Shown: positions 34,177 to 43,800 of the stretch, piece after piece
Position numbering within the stretch: the stretch's first letter is position 1
Layout: every line of letters begins with the position of its first letter
Assembly: GCF_003012735.1 (NCBI RefSeq)
Contig: NZ_PXYI01000003.1
Location: 372,001-436,000, forward strand
Reading direction: 5' to 3'
Origin: Allosphingosinicella deserti
GTDB lineage: Bacteria; Pseudomonadota; Alphaproteobacteria; Sphingomonadales; Sphingomonadaceae
Length of the DNA: 64,000 bases
Program-made: the position numbers and the translations under genes
The notes under the pieces: generated by a model
Databases searched by the model: none
Told to the model about the DNA's origin: nothing
Seen by the model: the letters and a program-made list of their open reading frames with translations, nothing else

Positions 34177-36447
34177 GTGAGCGTAGTGGTGCAAAACGCT
34201 GGACCTGAAACGGCGCGCAAGGACAGCCTCGTCGATCAGATTTGGAGGCGGCTGCGCCGCAGGTCTGCCGCGACCGCGGAACGGGCGGCCCGGCGCATCG
34301 CCGACGGGGAGACCCCGTTCGCGCCGCTGCCGATCGTTCACGGACTGGAGCGCCTCAGTGCATTGTGCGGCAAACCCGCCGGACGTTCCCATCTTACGGC
34401 AGGCCTGCCTGTCCATGACGGCGACCTCGATCCACGCTTTGCAGCCTTCGCAATGGCGCGGGTCGGGCTCGACGCCCGCTGGCAAACGATCTCGCTCGCG
34501 ACGGTCGCCACCCATGATCTGCCGGCATTGGTGCCGCTCTACGACGGAGGAGTGATCCTTCTCCTGTGCGTGCAGGCAAGAAGCGGGACTGCGACCATCG
34601 TCGACGCCTCGGGGGAGCACGATGTCGCGATCGCGGATCTGCACGATTCGATGCGCGGCGAGATGCTCGTGTGCGGCCACCTCGATCCGGAGAACGGCCT
34701 CGATGAGGAAGCCGAGCGCTCCTTGCTCCAGCGCAATCCTCGGCTCTGGCTGGTCGGCACCTTTCTTTCGGAAAAGAAGCGGCTGTGGCAGCTTCTTCTC
34801 GCGGCCTTGTTTCTCAACCTCTGTGCCCTTGCGATCCCGCTCTACATGCGCGCGATCTACGACCGGGTGGTCCCGAACCTCGCGATCGAGTCGCTCTGGG
34901 CTCTTTCGGTAGGCATGGTTCTGGTGCTCGTCTTCGAATATTTCTTCCGCAGCATCCGCGGCGCCTTCGTCGATGCCGTGGCCCTCAAGGTAGGACAGGT
35001 GGTGCAGCACCGCGCCATGCATGCGATCCTGCACGCGAGAATGGCGAACGGCGGCAAAAGCGCCGGCGCGTTCATGGTCGGCTTGCGCGACACCGAGCAA
35101 CTGGCCGCCCTGGCGCCCCTGGCGCTGGTAACCTTCCTCGTCGACATACCCTGCTTCTTCGGCTTCCTCGCTTTGATCGTCATGCTCGGGGGAACCGCGG
35201 TGGCAGGGCCGCTGATCGGCGGCGCCGGCCTGGTGATCGTCGGGCTGATCGCCAATTACGCGCTGAAGCTCGCCAGCAACCGCACCTCGAAACTCATGCA
35301 GGCGCGCAACAATCTGGTTGTCGAAGTCGCCGACGGCTGGTCGACGATCAAGGCGAACCAGGCCGAAGGCCTCTTCCTGCGCCAGTGGGACATCGTTGCC
35401 GACCATATTGGTGTCGGCACCAAGGGTGTGCGCCACTGGAACGAGATCCTCGGCGGCATGTCCGCGTTGCTGGTGCAGGCCGTCACCGTCCTCGTCGTCG
35501 TGATCGGGGTGTTCCAGATCAAGGACGGGATCATGACCACCGGCGCGCTCGTTGCGGTGACCATGTTGACCGGCCGGGCCATGGTTCCGGTTTCCTCTGC
35601 CGTCGGCATGGTCGGCAAGCTCTACCAGGCGCTTGCACAATTCCAGGGCCTCGCGCAAATTCTCGCGACGCCGCCCGAGCGAGCCTTGTCCGATCCTTCC
35701 ATCCGCCCGCATCGGGTGCGTGGGGACATCCGCCTCCAGGCGCTGTCGCATCGTTTCGAGGGCGCCAGCGAGGACAGCCTTACCGACATCGGCTTCAAGG
35801 TCAGCCCCGGCGAGAAGATCGCCCTGATCGGCAAGTCTGGATCGGGCAAGTCCACGTTGCTGCAGCTGATTGGCGGACTGATCGAGCCCATGTCGGGCGG
35901 CCTGACCGTCGATGGCCACGCCATCGGGCAATATGCGCCGTCCTTCCTCCGGCAACACATCGTCTATGGGGCGCAGGACGCAGCCCTGTTCGACCGCTCG
36001 ATCTGGGAAAATATCCTGCTCGGCATGCCTGAGCCGGACGACCGCATCGTTGAGCAGGCGGTTCGTGCATCCGCTCTCGACAACTTCGTCAGCCGCACCG
36101 TCGAGGGCTATGGGCGGAAGATCGGCCCCCGTGGGCAACGACTGTCCGGCGGACAACGTCAGTGTCTGCTGCTCGCGCGCGCCTTGGTGCGCAATCCCTC
36201 GGTGTTGCTGCTCGACGAGCCGACTGCCGCCATGGACATCGCCTGCGAGACCATGGTGATCAACGGATTGCGCGAGGCGACCGCGGACAAGACGGTGATC
36301 GTCGCTACGCACCGCATGGCGTTGCTCGAGCTGGTCGATCGCGTGATCTGGCTCGAGGACGGCAAGGTCAAGGCCGACAAGCCGCGCGACGAAATCGTCG
36401 GGCTGATGCGGAGCGGCCCGGGCGCCGCCACTGCGCAAGCTGCCTAA
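34177..36447 (+). CDS. Type I secretion ABC transporter with degenerate peptidase-like domain (LapB/SiiF type)
   Basis: Up to 756 residues. GTG at 34177 is the longest start, but GGAGTGA at 34174-34180 suits in-frame GTG codons at 34186 or 34189 better. Residues about 40-180 are a C39-like domain without a convincing catalytic Cys/His pair, as in transporters of RTX and giant adhesins. Six membrane helices occupy about 195-490. The nucleotide-binding domain has Walker A GKSGSGKST (about 551), signature LSGGQRQ (about 657), Walker B VLLLDEPTAAMD (about 677) and the switch His in ATHR. It powers export of the RTX proteins encoded downstream. Confidence 0.95.
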   Translation: MSVVVQNAGPETARKDSLVDQIWRRLRRRSAATAERAARRIADGETPFAPLPIVHGLERLSALCGKPAGRSHLTAGLPVHDGDLDPRFAAFAMARVGLDARWQTISLATVATHDLPALVPLYDGGVILLLCVQARSGTATIVDASGEHDVAIADLHDSMRGEMLVCGHLDPENGLDEEAERSLLQRNPRLWLVGTFLSEKKRLWQLLLAALFLNLCALAIPLYMRAIYDRVVPNLAIESLWALSVGMVLVLVFEYFFRSIRGAFVDAVALKVGQVVQHRAMHAILHARMANGGKSAGAFMVGLRDTEQLAALAPLALVTFLVDIPCFFGFLALIVMLGGTAVAGPLIGGAGLVIVGLIANYALKLASNRTSKLMQARNNLVVEVADGWSTIKANQAEGLFLRQWDIVADHIGVGTKGVRHWNEILGGMSALLVQAVTVLVVVIGVFQIKDGIMTTGALVAVTMLTGRAMVPVSSAVGMVGKLYQALAQFQGLAQILATPPERALSDPSIRPHRVRGDIRLQALSHRFEGASEDSLTDIGFKVSPGEKIALIGKSGSGKSTLLQLIGGLIEPMSGGLTVDGHAIGQYAPSFLRQHIVYGAQDAALFDRSIWENILLGMPEPDDRIVEQAVRASALDNFVSRTVEGYGRKIGPRGQRLSGGQRQCLLLARALVRNPSVLLLDEPTAAMDIACETMVINGLREATADKTVIVATHRMALLELVDRVIWLEDGKVKADKPRDEIVGLMRSGPGAATAQAA

Positions 36448-36454
36448 CGTAGCC

Positions 36455-36469
36455 TTAACCAATGCTTAG
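36455..36469. promoter_or_regulatory. CtrA-like site upstream of the MotB-like gene
   Basis: TTAA-N7-TTAG, one mismatch from the CtrA box, just after the ABC transporter stop codon. Possible internal promoter. Confidence 0.35.
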
Positions 36470-36525
36470 GGCTGGCTGCGTTATGGCGCCGAAGTCGGCG
36501 CGTGCGCGGGGCGAGGGGAATTCGA

Positions 36526-37254
36526 GTGGCAGGTGCATCCGCCGAAGGAGAAGTCAATCACTGGCCGGCGTTCGTCGACGTGCTGACGACCGTCATCATG
36601 GTGGTGACCTTCCTGCTCGTGATCATGAGCGCGGCCGTGATGACGCTGTCGCAGCGCGTCATGCAGAATTTCAAGGACCAGCTGATCGCGCAGGAGCAGC
36701 ACAAGAAGGACCGCGCCCGCAGTGGATCGGACGCAGCGGTGAAAGCCGGGGATCCCGCCGGCAAATCGCCTTCGCCGGAGGCGGACCCCGGGACTTCGGT
36801 CGCGGAGCTGGGCGACGTGCTGAGGACCGAAACCCCGGTCGCAGGCGAGCCGCTCACCATCCGCACGCGCGATACCGAGGACATGCTCAAGTTGAAGGTC
36901 AAGGCGCTCGAGCAGCCCGACAGCCGCAAGGGCGTGGAGGTAAAGACCGGGGACGTGCTCCTGCGCATCGACTTCGAGCCGAGCGCAGTGAAATATGACG
37001 CCGGCAACGCCGCCAAGGTGCTCGCCTTCCTCAAGAGCAAGTCGCGGCCCGGTCTCACCTACGAGATCTGGTCGTTCGCGCCGCAGGCGGCCTCCGTCAC
37101 CGACGCGCAGCGGCTGTCTTATTATCGGGCGGCGATGACCCGCAACATCCTCATAGAGGCAGGCATCCCGCCAAGCCAGATCCAGGCCCAGGTCCGCGTC
37201 ACCGACGCAGCCTCCAAGGACGGTCACAACGTCCGCGTCGTGCTGAAGCCCTGA
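36526..37254 (+). CDS. MotB/OmpA-like inner-membrane protein of the secretion locus (SiiA-like)
   Basis: About 242 residues. GTG 36526 is preferred because AGGGGA lies 6 bp upstream; a GTG at 36502 is also open. A single membrane helix (about residues 15-37) carries Asp18 in HWPAFVDVLTTVIMV, in the place of the proton-accepting Asp of MotB, ExbD and SiiA. A Lys/Glu-rich linker follows, then an OmpA-like periplasmic domain (about 145-242; LLRIDFEPSAVKYD, then AQRLSYYRAAMTRNILIEAGI). The Arg of the peptidoglycan-binding signature is kept but the usual Asp of the GHTD segment is not seen (WSFAPQ there). It precedes the MotA-like gene by 13 bp; together they should form a proton channel. Confidence 0.87.
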   Translation: MAGASAEGEVNHWPAFVDVLTTVIMVVTFLLVIMSAAVMTLSQRVMQNFKDQLIAQEQHKKDRARSGSDAAVKAGDPAGKSPSPEADPGTSVAELGDVLRTETPVAGEPLTIRTRDTEDMLKLKVKALEQPDSRKGVEVKTGDVLLRIDFEPSAVKYDAGNAAKVLAFLKSKSRPGLTYEIWSFAPQAASVTDAQRLSYYRAAMTRNILIEAGIPPSQIQAQVRVTDAASKDGHNVRVVLKP

Positions 37255-37267
37255 AGGACGATAGTCG

Positions 37268-38791
37268 ATGACGATGGAAAAAAAGATCAAGTCCGAGCTC
37301 TCCAAGATGGGCGGCATCATGGCCGTGCTCGTCCTGCTCGGCATCTACGCGCACGAATTCGTGATTGCAGGGCTCCAGGCGAAGCTGGTGCTCAATCTGT
37401 CGATCTTCATCCTGGCGGGAGTCGCCGCCTGGGTGGCGTTCCGCCATGTGTTCTCGCTCAAGAACGAGACGATCGCGCTCAAGGCGCTTCAGGTCGACTA
37501 CGGCAACCGCCGGCGGCGACCGGTCAATCCGTATCGTCACCCGGCGGTGGTGTTCAACGAGCCCGAACTGCTCGGCCACGGCTATCGGATGATCACCGAG
37601 GAGCTCAGCAAGCAGGGCGAGGTCAAGATTTCGAACTCGACGGTGCAGATGCTGCTCCATGACGTCGATGCGCGGATCAACGACCGCAAGTCGACGATCA
37701 TGTATTTCTCCGGCCTGATGGTGTTCCTTGGCCTGCTCGGCGCGTTCATGGGGTTGATGAAGACGGTCCATTCCGTGTCGGATCTGATCGGCGCGATGGA
37801 CCTTTCCGCGACGGCCGGCGTCGACGGCATGGCCAAGATGATCGACGGGATGAAGGCGCCGCTCAATGGCATGTCGGTAGGCTTCTCGTCGTCCTTGTTC
37901 GGCCTGCTGACCTCGATGGTGCTCGGCGCGCTGGAGCGCTGCATGACGAGCGCGATGAAAGCTTTGCGCAACGAGTTCGAGCACTGGCTGTCGAACGTCG
38001 CCGATCTCGAGTCGAACAATGCCGGCCGCCAGGCCGGGGAAGTCCATGTCACGGTGGACGGCGACTTCGCCGAAATGCGCGCCTTGCTCGCGGCGAGCAA
38101 CGAACAGCTCGAGCGACTGTGCAGCGCCGCCATCCATGCCGCCGACGACGAAGCGAGGACCCGGGCGGCGCTCGCCGGCGTGGCAGGATCGGTCGTGAGC
38201 CTCACCGAAACGGTGGAGAGGCTGCACGATCCCAAGCCGCTGCTCCAGCCGATCGCCGATGTGGTGACCGAACTCGCCGCCAACCAGACCGCGATCCTGA
38301 TGCAATTCAAGGCGCTGAACGAGCAGGCCAAGGAAGACCGGGGTCACGTCACCGCTCTGCTGACCGGAATGACCGCGGCCGTCGAGCGGATGAACACGCT
38401 CGATGGCAGTCGTCTTCATGACCAGTTCGAGCGGCTGGCCACATTGATGGCCGAGGATCGCCTCGATCGCCGTCACTCGCTGCGCCCGGCCGTGCGCGGC
38501 CGCGGATTCTGGGCGTCGCTCGTCAAGGCGCTCTCGGGATGGAAGGCCATCGTCAGGACCAAGAGCTCAAGGGCCGCCAAGCCCGCGGGCGATAACGCCG
38601 ATGGCTCCGCCGCGGATTCGCTTGCCGCCGGTGCCGAAGCCGCGATCGGCTCGGACGCCGGGCTGAACGCTCCCCGGCGGGCAATCGACATGCTCCGGCG
38701 CCGCCTCAATGCCGAGACGAGCGATGACGAGAGCGAGATGCGGCCGAAGGCCGCACCGCCGGCTCGCCGGACGACTGGACGAGGGGAATGA
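37268..38791 (+). CDS. MotA/TolQ/ExbB-like proton-channel protein with long cytoplasmic tail (SiiB-like)
   Basis: A 507-residue protein from ATG 37268, 9 bp after AAGGA. Two membrane helices lie at about residues 14-65 and two more at about 144-165 and 200-225. The second pair has the family wording SGLMVFLGLLGAFMGLM and LNGMSVGFSSSLFGLLTSMVLG. The remaining 280 residues are cytoplasmic: a helical, coiled-coil-like stretch (about 260-390) and a charged, disordered end. The tail is much longer than in ExbB or MotA. With the MotB-like protein it should use proton flow to do mechanical work on the secretion system. Its stop overlaps the PilZ gene start (ATGA). Confidence 0.87.
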   Translation: MTMEKKIKSELSKMGGIMAVLVLLGIYAHEFVIAGLQAKLVLNLSIFILAGVAAWVAFRHVFSLKNETIALKALQVDYGNRRRRPVNPYRHPAVVFNEPELLGHGYRMITEELSKQGEVKISNSTVQMLLHDVDARINDRKSTIMYFSGLMVFLGLLGAFMGLMKTVHSVSDLIGAMDLSATAGVDGMAKMIDGMKAPLNGMSVGFSSSLFGLLTSMVLGALERCMTSAMKALRNEFEHWLSNVADLESNNAGRQAGEVHVTVDGDFAEMRALLAASNEQLERLCSAAIHAADDEARTRAALAGVAGSVVSLTETVERLHDPKPLLQPIADVVTELAANQTAILMQFKALNEQAKEDRGHVTALLTGMTAAVERMNTLDGSRLHDQFERLATLMAEDRLDRRHSLRPAVRGRGFWASLVKALSGWKAIVRTKSSRAAKPAGDNADGSAADSLAAGAEAAIGSDAGLNAPRRAIDMLRRRLNAETSDDESEMRPKAAPPARRTTGRGE

Positions 38792-39150
38792 AGATGAAGC
38801 TTGGACTGCCCGCTCTGTTCCAGCGCCGCAGCCGGAGGATCGACCGGTCCTTCATCCGCTTTTCGTGCGCGCTCGACAGCGAGATGACCCTGCTCGACCG
38901 GGTCATGAGCTTCGAAGGACGGATCATCGACATCTCGCGGGGCGGCGCGCTGTTCCGTCCAAAGCTTGCCTATATCATGCGGCGTTCCGCTGTGCCGGTC
39001 TGTATTCACTGGGGCAGCGAGGAACTGTTCGGGCAGATCGTCGCGACGTCGCCCGCCGGGTTCAGCATTCGGTTCGACGAGCCGATCGAGGAGGATCTGT
39101 TCGACGAACTGACCGCGGATCTTCGGGTGACGCCCCGCGCGGCCGCCTGA
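38788..39150 (+). CDS. PilZ-domain c-di-GMP receptor protein
   Basis: Up to 120 residues. ATG 38788 overlaps the stop of the MotA-like gene, but GAGGGG at 38781-38786 suits the ATG at 38794 better. Both c-di-GMP-binding motifs are present: an RxxxR (Arg13-Arg17 or Arg16-Arg20) and DxSxxG (Asp48-Ile-Ser50-Arg-Gly-Gly53), followed by a small beta-barrel. No other domain. Translational coupling to a MotA-like protein recalls YcgR, a PilZ protein that brakes the flagellar MotA stator. Here it would link c-di-GMP, the sessile-lifestyle signal, to the channel or the secretion of the giant protein. Confidence 0.87.
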   Translation: MKMKLGLPALFQRRSRRIDRSFIRFSCALDSEMTLLDRVMSFEGRIIDISRGGALFRPKLAYIMRRSAVPVCIHWGSEELFGQIVATSPAGFSIRFDEPIEEDLFDELTADLRVTPRAAA

Positions 39151-39208
39151 CCGGTACGGCATGCGTGCGGCCCCCCGGCGGCTGCACGCGACCTCCCTGA
39201 TATCAGCC

Positions 39209-39223
39209 TAAACGCGTTGTTAA
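39209..39223. promoter_or_regulatory. CtrA-like site upstream of the TolC-like gene
   Basis: TAAA-N7-TTAA, one mismatch from the CtrA box, 44 bp upstream of the start codon. Confidence 0.35.
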
Positions 39224-39267
39224 CCCTGATTCTTTACGCGCTTCCCTGAGATCCGGGGGTTGCGAAT

Positions 39268-40728
39268 ATGACAGGGCAGGTGACGAGAACGCGGGTTGCG
39301 CTGGTTGCAGCATCGGCTTTGCTGATGGCGCAGGCACAAGGCGCACAGGCGGCACAAGGGCAGGACCTGCCCGTTGCTCCCGTGCAGGAAAGCTCCGACA
39401 CTGCCGTTCCGATGCCGCAGCCGGGGTCCGACGGCGACGATCGTTCGGAGCTTCCGCTCGAGACGGAATCCCTGCGCGACGCGATCGTCGAGTCGCTCAA
39501 GAGCAATCCCGACATTCAGATCGCACTCGCCAAGCAGGACGACGCCAAGTTCGGGGTCGACGAAGCGCGCGCCGGCTACATGCCGCATGTCGACATGCAG
39601 GTGTCCTACGGTCCCGAGATCGTGCGCCAGGACAAAGTGACCGGCGACTGGAACAAAAGGTTCGAAGGCAGTGTCACGGTTACCCAGAATGTCTGGGATT
39701 TCGGCGCGACGAGCAACGACATCAAACGGGCCAAGGCAAGCTACCGGGCGATGAACTGGGCGACCCGCGAGCAGATCGAGGCGATTACGTTCGACATCAC
39801 CAATGCCTATCTTGGGATGCTCCAGCAGCAGAAGCTCATCGAGCTGACCAATGACGAGCTCGCCGCGACCCGCAAGATCCTGCGGATGATCACCGTCCAG
39901 AAGGAGCTCGGCCTCACCACTCAAGCCGATGTCGATCGCGCCAAGGCAAGGGTCGAGAACATCCAGTCGACCCTGCTCGACCGGCAGAGCGCGCTCCAGC
40001 AGGCGCGCGACACCTACAAGCGTCTGACCGACCGCGTCCCGGGCCGGGCCGCCGATCTCCCGCAGACCGGACCGGCGCTGCCGCCGAACGTCGATGCGGC
40101 CATCGACATGATCGATCGGCACAGCCCGCGGATGGCGCAGGCGGTCGAGGACCGGCGCTCACTCGACCGGCAATATGCGAGCCAGAAGGGAACCTTCTTT
40201 CCCCGCGTCGGCGTCCAGTTCCAGGGCAATCACCGCTACGACGTCCTCGGCCGCACCGGTCTGGTCCAGGACGCCCGCGGCATGGTGACCCTGTCCTACA
40301 ATTTCCTGAACGGCGGCGCGGACGTCGCGATCCGCAACCGTATCGGCGCGCGTCTTCGCCAGGCGGATTTCGAGCTCGATCGCCGGCGCCGCGAAGTCGA
40401 GCAGGACCTGCGTGCCGATTTCGAATCGCTCGGGGCCGCCCGCCAGAAGATCGCTACCATCGGGTCCGAGATCGCGTCCGGCGAGCGGGTCGCCGACCTT
40501 TACCGCCAGCAGTTCAAGGAGGGGCGGCGCTCCGTCTTCGATCTCCTCGACAGTCAGCAGGTGCTGTTCAACGCCCGCGCCAACGCGGTCTCGAACGACA
40601 TCGCCATGAAGCTCGCCGAATATCGAGTCCTGCAGAAGCTCGGGGGGCTGTTCGACCTGGTCAGCGATGGCCAGAAACTGCCGCCGATCGCAACCCCGGC
40701 ACCGCGCCCGCGGCCGCAGGCGGACTGA
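39268..40728 (+). CDS. TolC-family outer-membrane channel of type I secretion
   Basis: A 486-residue outer-membrane factor. Signal peptide of about 30 residues (core VALVAASALLMAQA). Two internally related halves, each with an OEP-type helical region: residues about 68-265 (ETESLRDAIVESLKSNPDI, a NVWDFG strand near 135) and 270-475 (YNFLNGG strand near 350, then RQQFKEGRRSVFDLLDSQQVLFNAR, the best family signature). It belongs to the LapE/PrtF-like group used with giant RTX substrates. It follows the PilZ gene and precedes the giant gene by 100 bp, completing the three-part export channel. Confidence 0.95.
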   Translation: MTGQVTRTRVALVAASALLMAQAQGAQAAQGQDLPVAPVQESSDTAVPMPQPGSDGDDRSELPLETESLRDAIVESLKSNPDIQIALAKQDDAKFGVDEARAGYMPHVDMQVSYGPEIVRQDKVTGDWNKRFEGSVTVTQNVWDFGATSNDIKRAKASYRAMNWATREQIEAITFDITNAYLGMLQQQKLIELTNDELAATRKILRMITVQKELGLTTQADVDRAKARVENIQSTLLDRQSALQQARDTYKRLTDRVPGRAADLPQTGPALPPNVDAAIDMIDRHSPRMAQAVEDRRSLDRQYASQKGTFFPRVGVQFQGNHRYDVLGRTGLVQDARGMVTLSYNFLNGGADVAIRNRIGARLRQADFELDRRRREVEQDLRADFESLGAARQKIATIGSEIASGERVADLYRQQFKEGRRSVFDLLDSQQVLFNARANAVSNDIAMKLAEYRVLQKLGGLFDLVSDGQKLPPIATPAPRPRPQAD

Positions 40729-40737
40729 TCGCCCAAA

Positions 40738-40755
40738 CCCGCGCAAGCGCGAGGG
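40738..40755 (+). other. Short hairpin between the TolC-like and giant genes
   Basis: An imperfect GC-rich hairpin (CCCGCGC...GCGCGAGGG, one internal mismatch, 4-base loop) without a T-run. It might lower or separate expression of the giant gene from the export genes. Weak evidence. Confidence 0.25.
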
Positions 40756-40828
40756 TAAATGCGATTTTCAGCAAATTTCAACGGTCTGGCCCGTACACCG
40801 GCTGCCGAACGTCAAGGGAATGATGGCA

Positions 40829-43800
40829 ATGGCGCAGGCAGCGAAGTCGGAAGCCGCGACAAGCGGCGCGAAGGCGACCGCCGACGGCGATGCGCCGCCT
40901 CCCTTTCAAGACGCGATGATCGAGCCGGTTGCCGACGCGGATACCGGCCGGGCGCCGCTCGGCGCTGCCAAGGTCGTCAACCTGAGCGCCGACGACAAGG
41001 CCATGCTCGGCATTCCGTTCGCGCCGTTCAAGGCCGAGATCGTCGACGTCGACGTGATCCTGATCTTCGAGGACGGCACCAAGATCATCATCCCCGGCAT
41101 GGCGCTGGCAGCCTTTTCCGGCCGCAAGGCTATGCTGATCTTCACCGACAAGGAAGTCACCGGGCAGGAGGCGGTGGCGACGGTCGGGGAGATACGCGAG
41201 CAGACGGCGTCGCTCGCCCTCTCATCGATCGAGACGGAGCAGCCCGCTGCCCCCCGGGCGGGTCCGGAACCGGAGGCGGAGGGGGGCGCCGTTCAGCCGG
41301 ATCAGTCCGCACGCAGCCAGGCCGATGCCGCCGCCAAGGAGGAGTCGAGCCACAAATATGACGAGGAACATCGCGCGCTGACCGAAAAGATCAGCAACAC
41401 GCGGTCCTCCTCGCCCTCGCCCCCGAGCCAGCCATCGGCACGCGCCCTGGAGCCGGCGCCCGAGGATGCGATCGGCCCGGCCGGCATCGGCAAGCTCGTG
41501 CCGACCCTCAATTTCAAGCTGTTCAATTCCGAAGGCGTCACCACGACTTCGGTGAACGGCCAGGCGGTCATCAAGGGCGACACAGGCGGACCCGGGTCGT
41601 CCAAGGATGCCGGCTACACTGCGCAGAGCGCCAGGGAGACGATCACCGGATCGTCGGCCGATGACGTCATCTTCGCCGACAATCCCGCACATGCGCCCGC
41701 CGGCGCGACCATGCGCGTCCTCCACGTCGAAGCGATGGTGCCGAGCGCAAACCTGCAATTGCTGCAGGTCCTCGTTCCCTCGCTTCCCGAAGGCTACAGC
41801 ATCGCCAACGCCACCCGGACCGAGAAGGGTTGGCTGGTCACGGTCGACACCGGGAGTATCGAGAAGCTCACCACGCTGACCGATGCGGCGGGCGTCGCGG
41901 TCCCCGTGCCGGCGAGCCAGTCGGCCTTCGGATTCGACCTGCAGCTGATCTACAGCCTCCCGGCAAGCGGCCAGGCGGCTGACAGCAGCGGGTTCCAGGA
42001 CGAATTCTTCCTGCCGGTGCAGCTCGGCCTGTCGACCGACGGCAAGACCAGCACCAACGCAGTCGAGGTCTCGACCCATTTCGGGATCCGTATCGTCAAC
42101 GCCGCCGGCGACATGGTGGTCACCGACCCTGTCACCGGCGATCCGATCCACGTGCTGTTCTCCAACCCGCCGGGCAACATCATCTCGGCCGGAGGCGGCA
42201 ATGACCGGATCCATGCCGGCGCTGGCGATGATCAGATCGACGGCGGGGCGGGCGCGGATGTGGTCGACTACAGCCTGTCCAATGCGGCGGTCCAGGCAGA
42301 CCTCGGCGCCCGCAAGGGCGACGGAGGCTATGCGCGAGGCGACGCCTATGAAGGTGTCGAAGGCCTGGTGGGTTCCGATTTCAACGATGTGCTGAGGGGC
42401 GACGGCGGCGACAACAGCCTCGACGGGGGCAAGGGCGCCGACCGGCTGGAAGGCGGTGCGGGCTTCGACACCGTCGACTATGGCGCCGCCTTCGACGGCG
42501 ATGATGCGGACGCCGCCGCCGGGGTCGAGATATTCCTCGACGGCACGGCTTCTCGCGGCGGAACCGCGGAGGGCGATACGCTCGTCGGCATCGATCATGT
42601 GCTCGGCACCTCCGGCGACGACCGGCTTCACGGCGCCGGCGGGTCGGAGATGCTCGAAGGCCGCAGCGGCGCCGACACGTTCACCGGCAGTGGCGGCGCC
42701 GACACGCTCGACGGCGGCGACGGCATCGACCTGGTCGACTATTCGGACGCGGCGGCCGGAGTCACCGCTTTTCTCGACGGCAGAGCCGGCCAAAGCGGGG
42801 ACGCCGACGGCGACGTGTTGCGGAATATCGAGAATCTGGTCGGATCGGCCCATGACGACCGGCTGACCGGAAACGCCGGTGACAATGTCATCACCGGCGG
42901 CAAGGGCGCGGACACGATCGACGGCGCCGGCGGCACCGACAGCGTGGATTTCGGCGGCAGCGAGGAGGGGGTCACCGTCTATCTCGACGGCCGGGCGGGC
43001 GCGGGGGGCGACGCCGCGGGGGACACCTATGCCAATGTCGAGATCGTCATCGGCTCGAAGCAGGACGACCGCTTCGTCGGCGACATCGGCGGCGAGACCC
43101 TGATCGGCGGGGCGGGGGACGACAGTCTGGAAGGCGCCGCCGGCGCCGACATGCTGGACGGCGGCGACGGGTTCGACATTGCAAGCTACGAAGGCGCGTC
43201 GCGCGGCGTGCGCGTCGCGCTCGACGGCTCGGTGCTGGACGGCGGCGATCCGGCGGGTGACAGGTTCGTCAGCATCGAAGGGCTCCGAGGCTCCGGGTTC
43301 GACGATACTCTGATTGGAACGGCGGGTGACGACCTGCTTCTCGGAGGCGGCGGCGACGACAGCCTGTTGGGGCTCGGCGGTGCCGATCGACTGGACGGCG
43401 GCGACGGGTTCGACACGGTCGATTATGGATTGTCTCGCTTCGCGGTGAACGTCGACCTCGGCGGCGGACTGTCCGAGGGCGGCGACGCCGACGGGGACCG
43501 GCTGACCGGAATCGAGCATGTGATCGGCTCCGCCCTCGATGATCGCCTGTCCGGCAGCGCGGCGGACGACCGGCTCGAAGGCCGAAGCGGCGACGACGTG
43601 CTTCGGGGCGGTGCCGGCGCGGACATCCTCCAGGGCGGCGAGGGCGCCGACACCGCCGATTACGGCGGCTCGGCGAGCGGGGTCAGCGTCTCCCTTGACG
43701 GCAGGAGCGGCGTCGGCGGCGATGCGGAAGGCGACAGGCTGTCGGGGATCGAACGGCTGGTCGGCTCCGCGAATGCCGACCGGCTCGACGGCGATGCCGG

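Noticed and set aside
36526-38791. Zorya-type anti-phage defence (ZorA/ZorB resemble the MotA-like and MotB-like pair, including a long tail)
   Set aside because: No ZorC, ZorD or ZorE gene is present, the gene order is reversed, and the pair sits inside a type I secretion operon.
36526-38791. Flagellar stator or TolQR/ExbBD genes
   Set aside because: No flagellar, tol or tonB genes are adjacent, and lengths and tails differ. The secretion context is a better explanation.
41870-41910. A LapG-type cleavage site (AAG) in the giant protein
   Set aside because: A bare AAG is too short to be meaningful in an Ala/Gly-rich protein, and no LapG or LapD gene is in the window. Kept only as a point to check.
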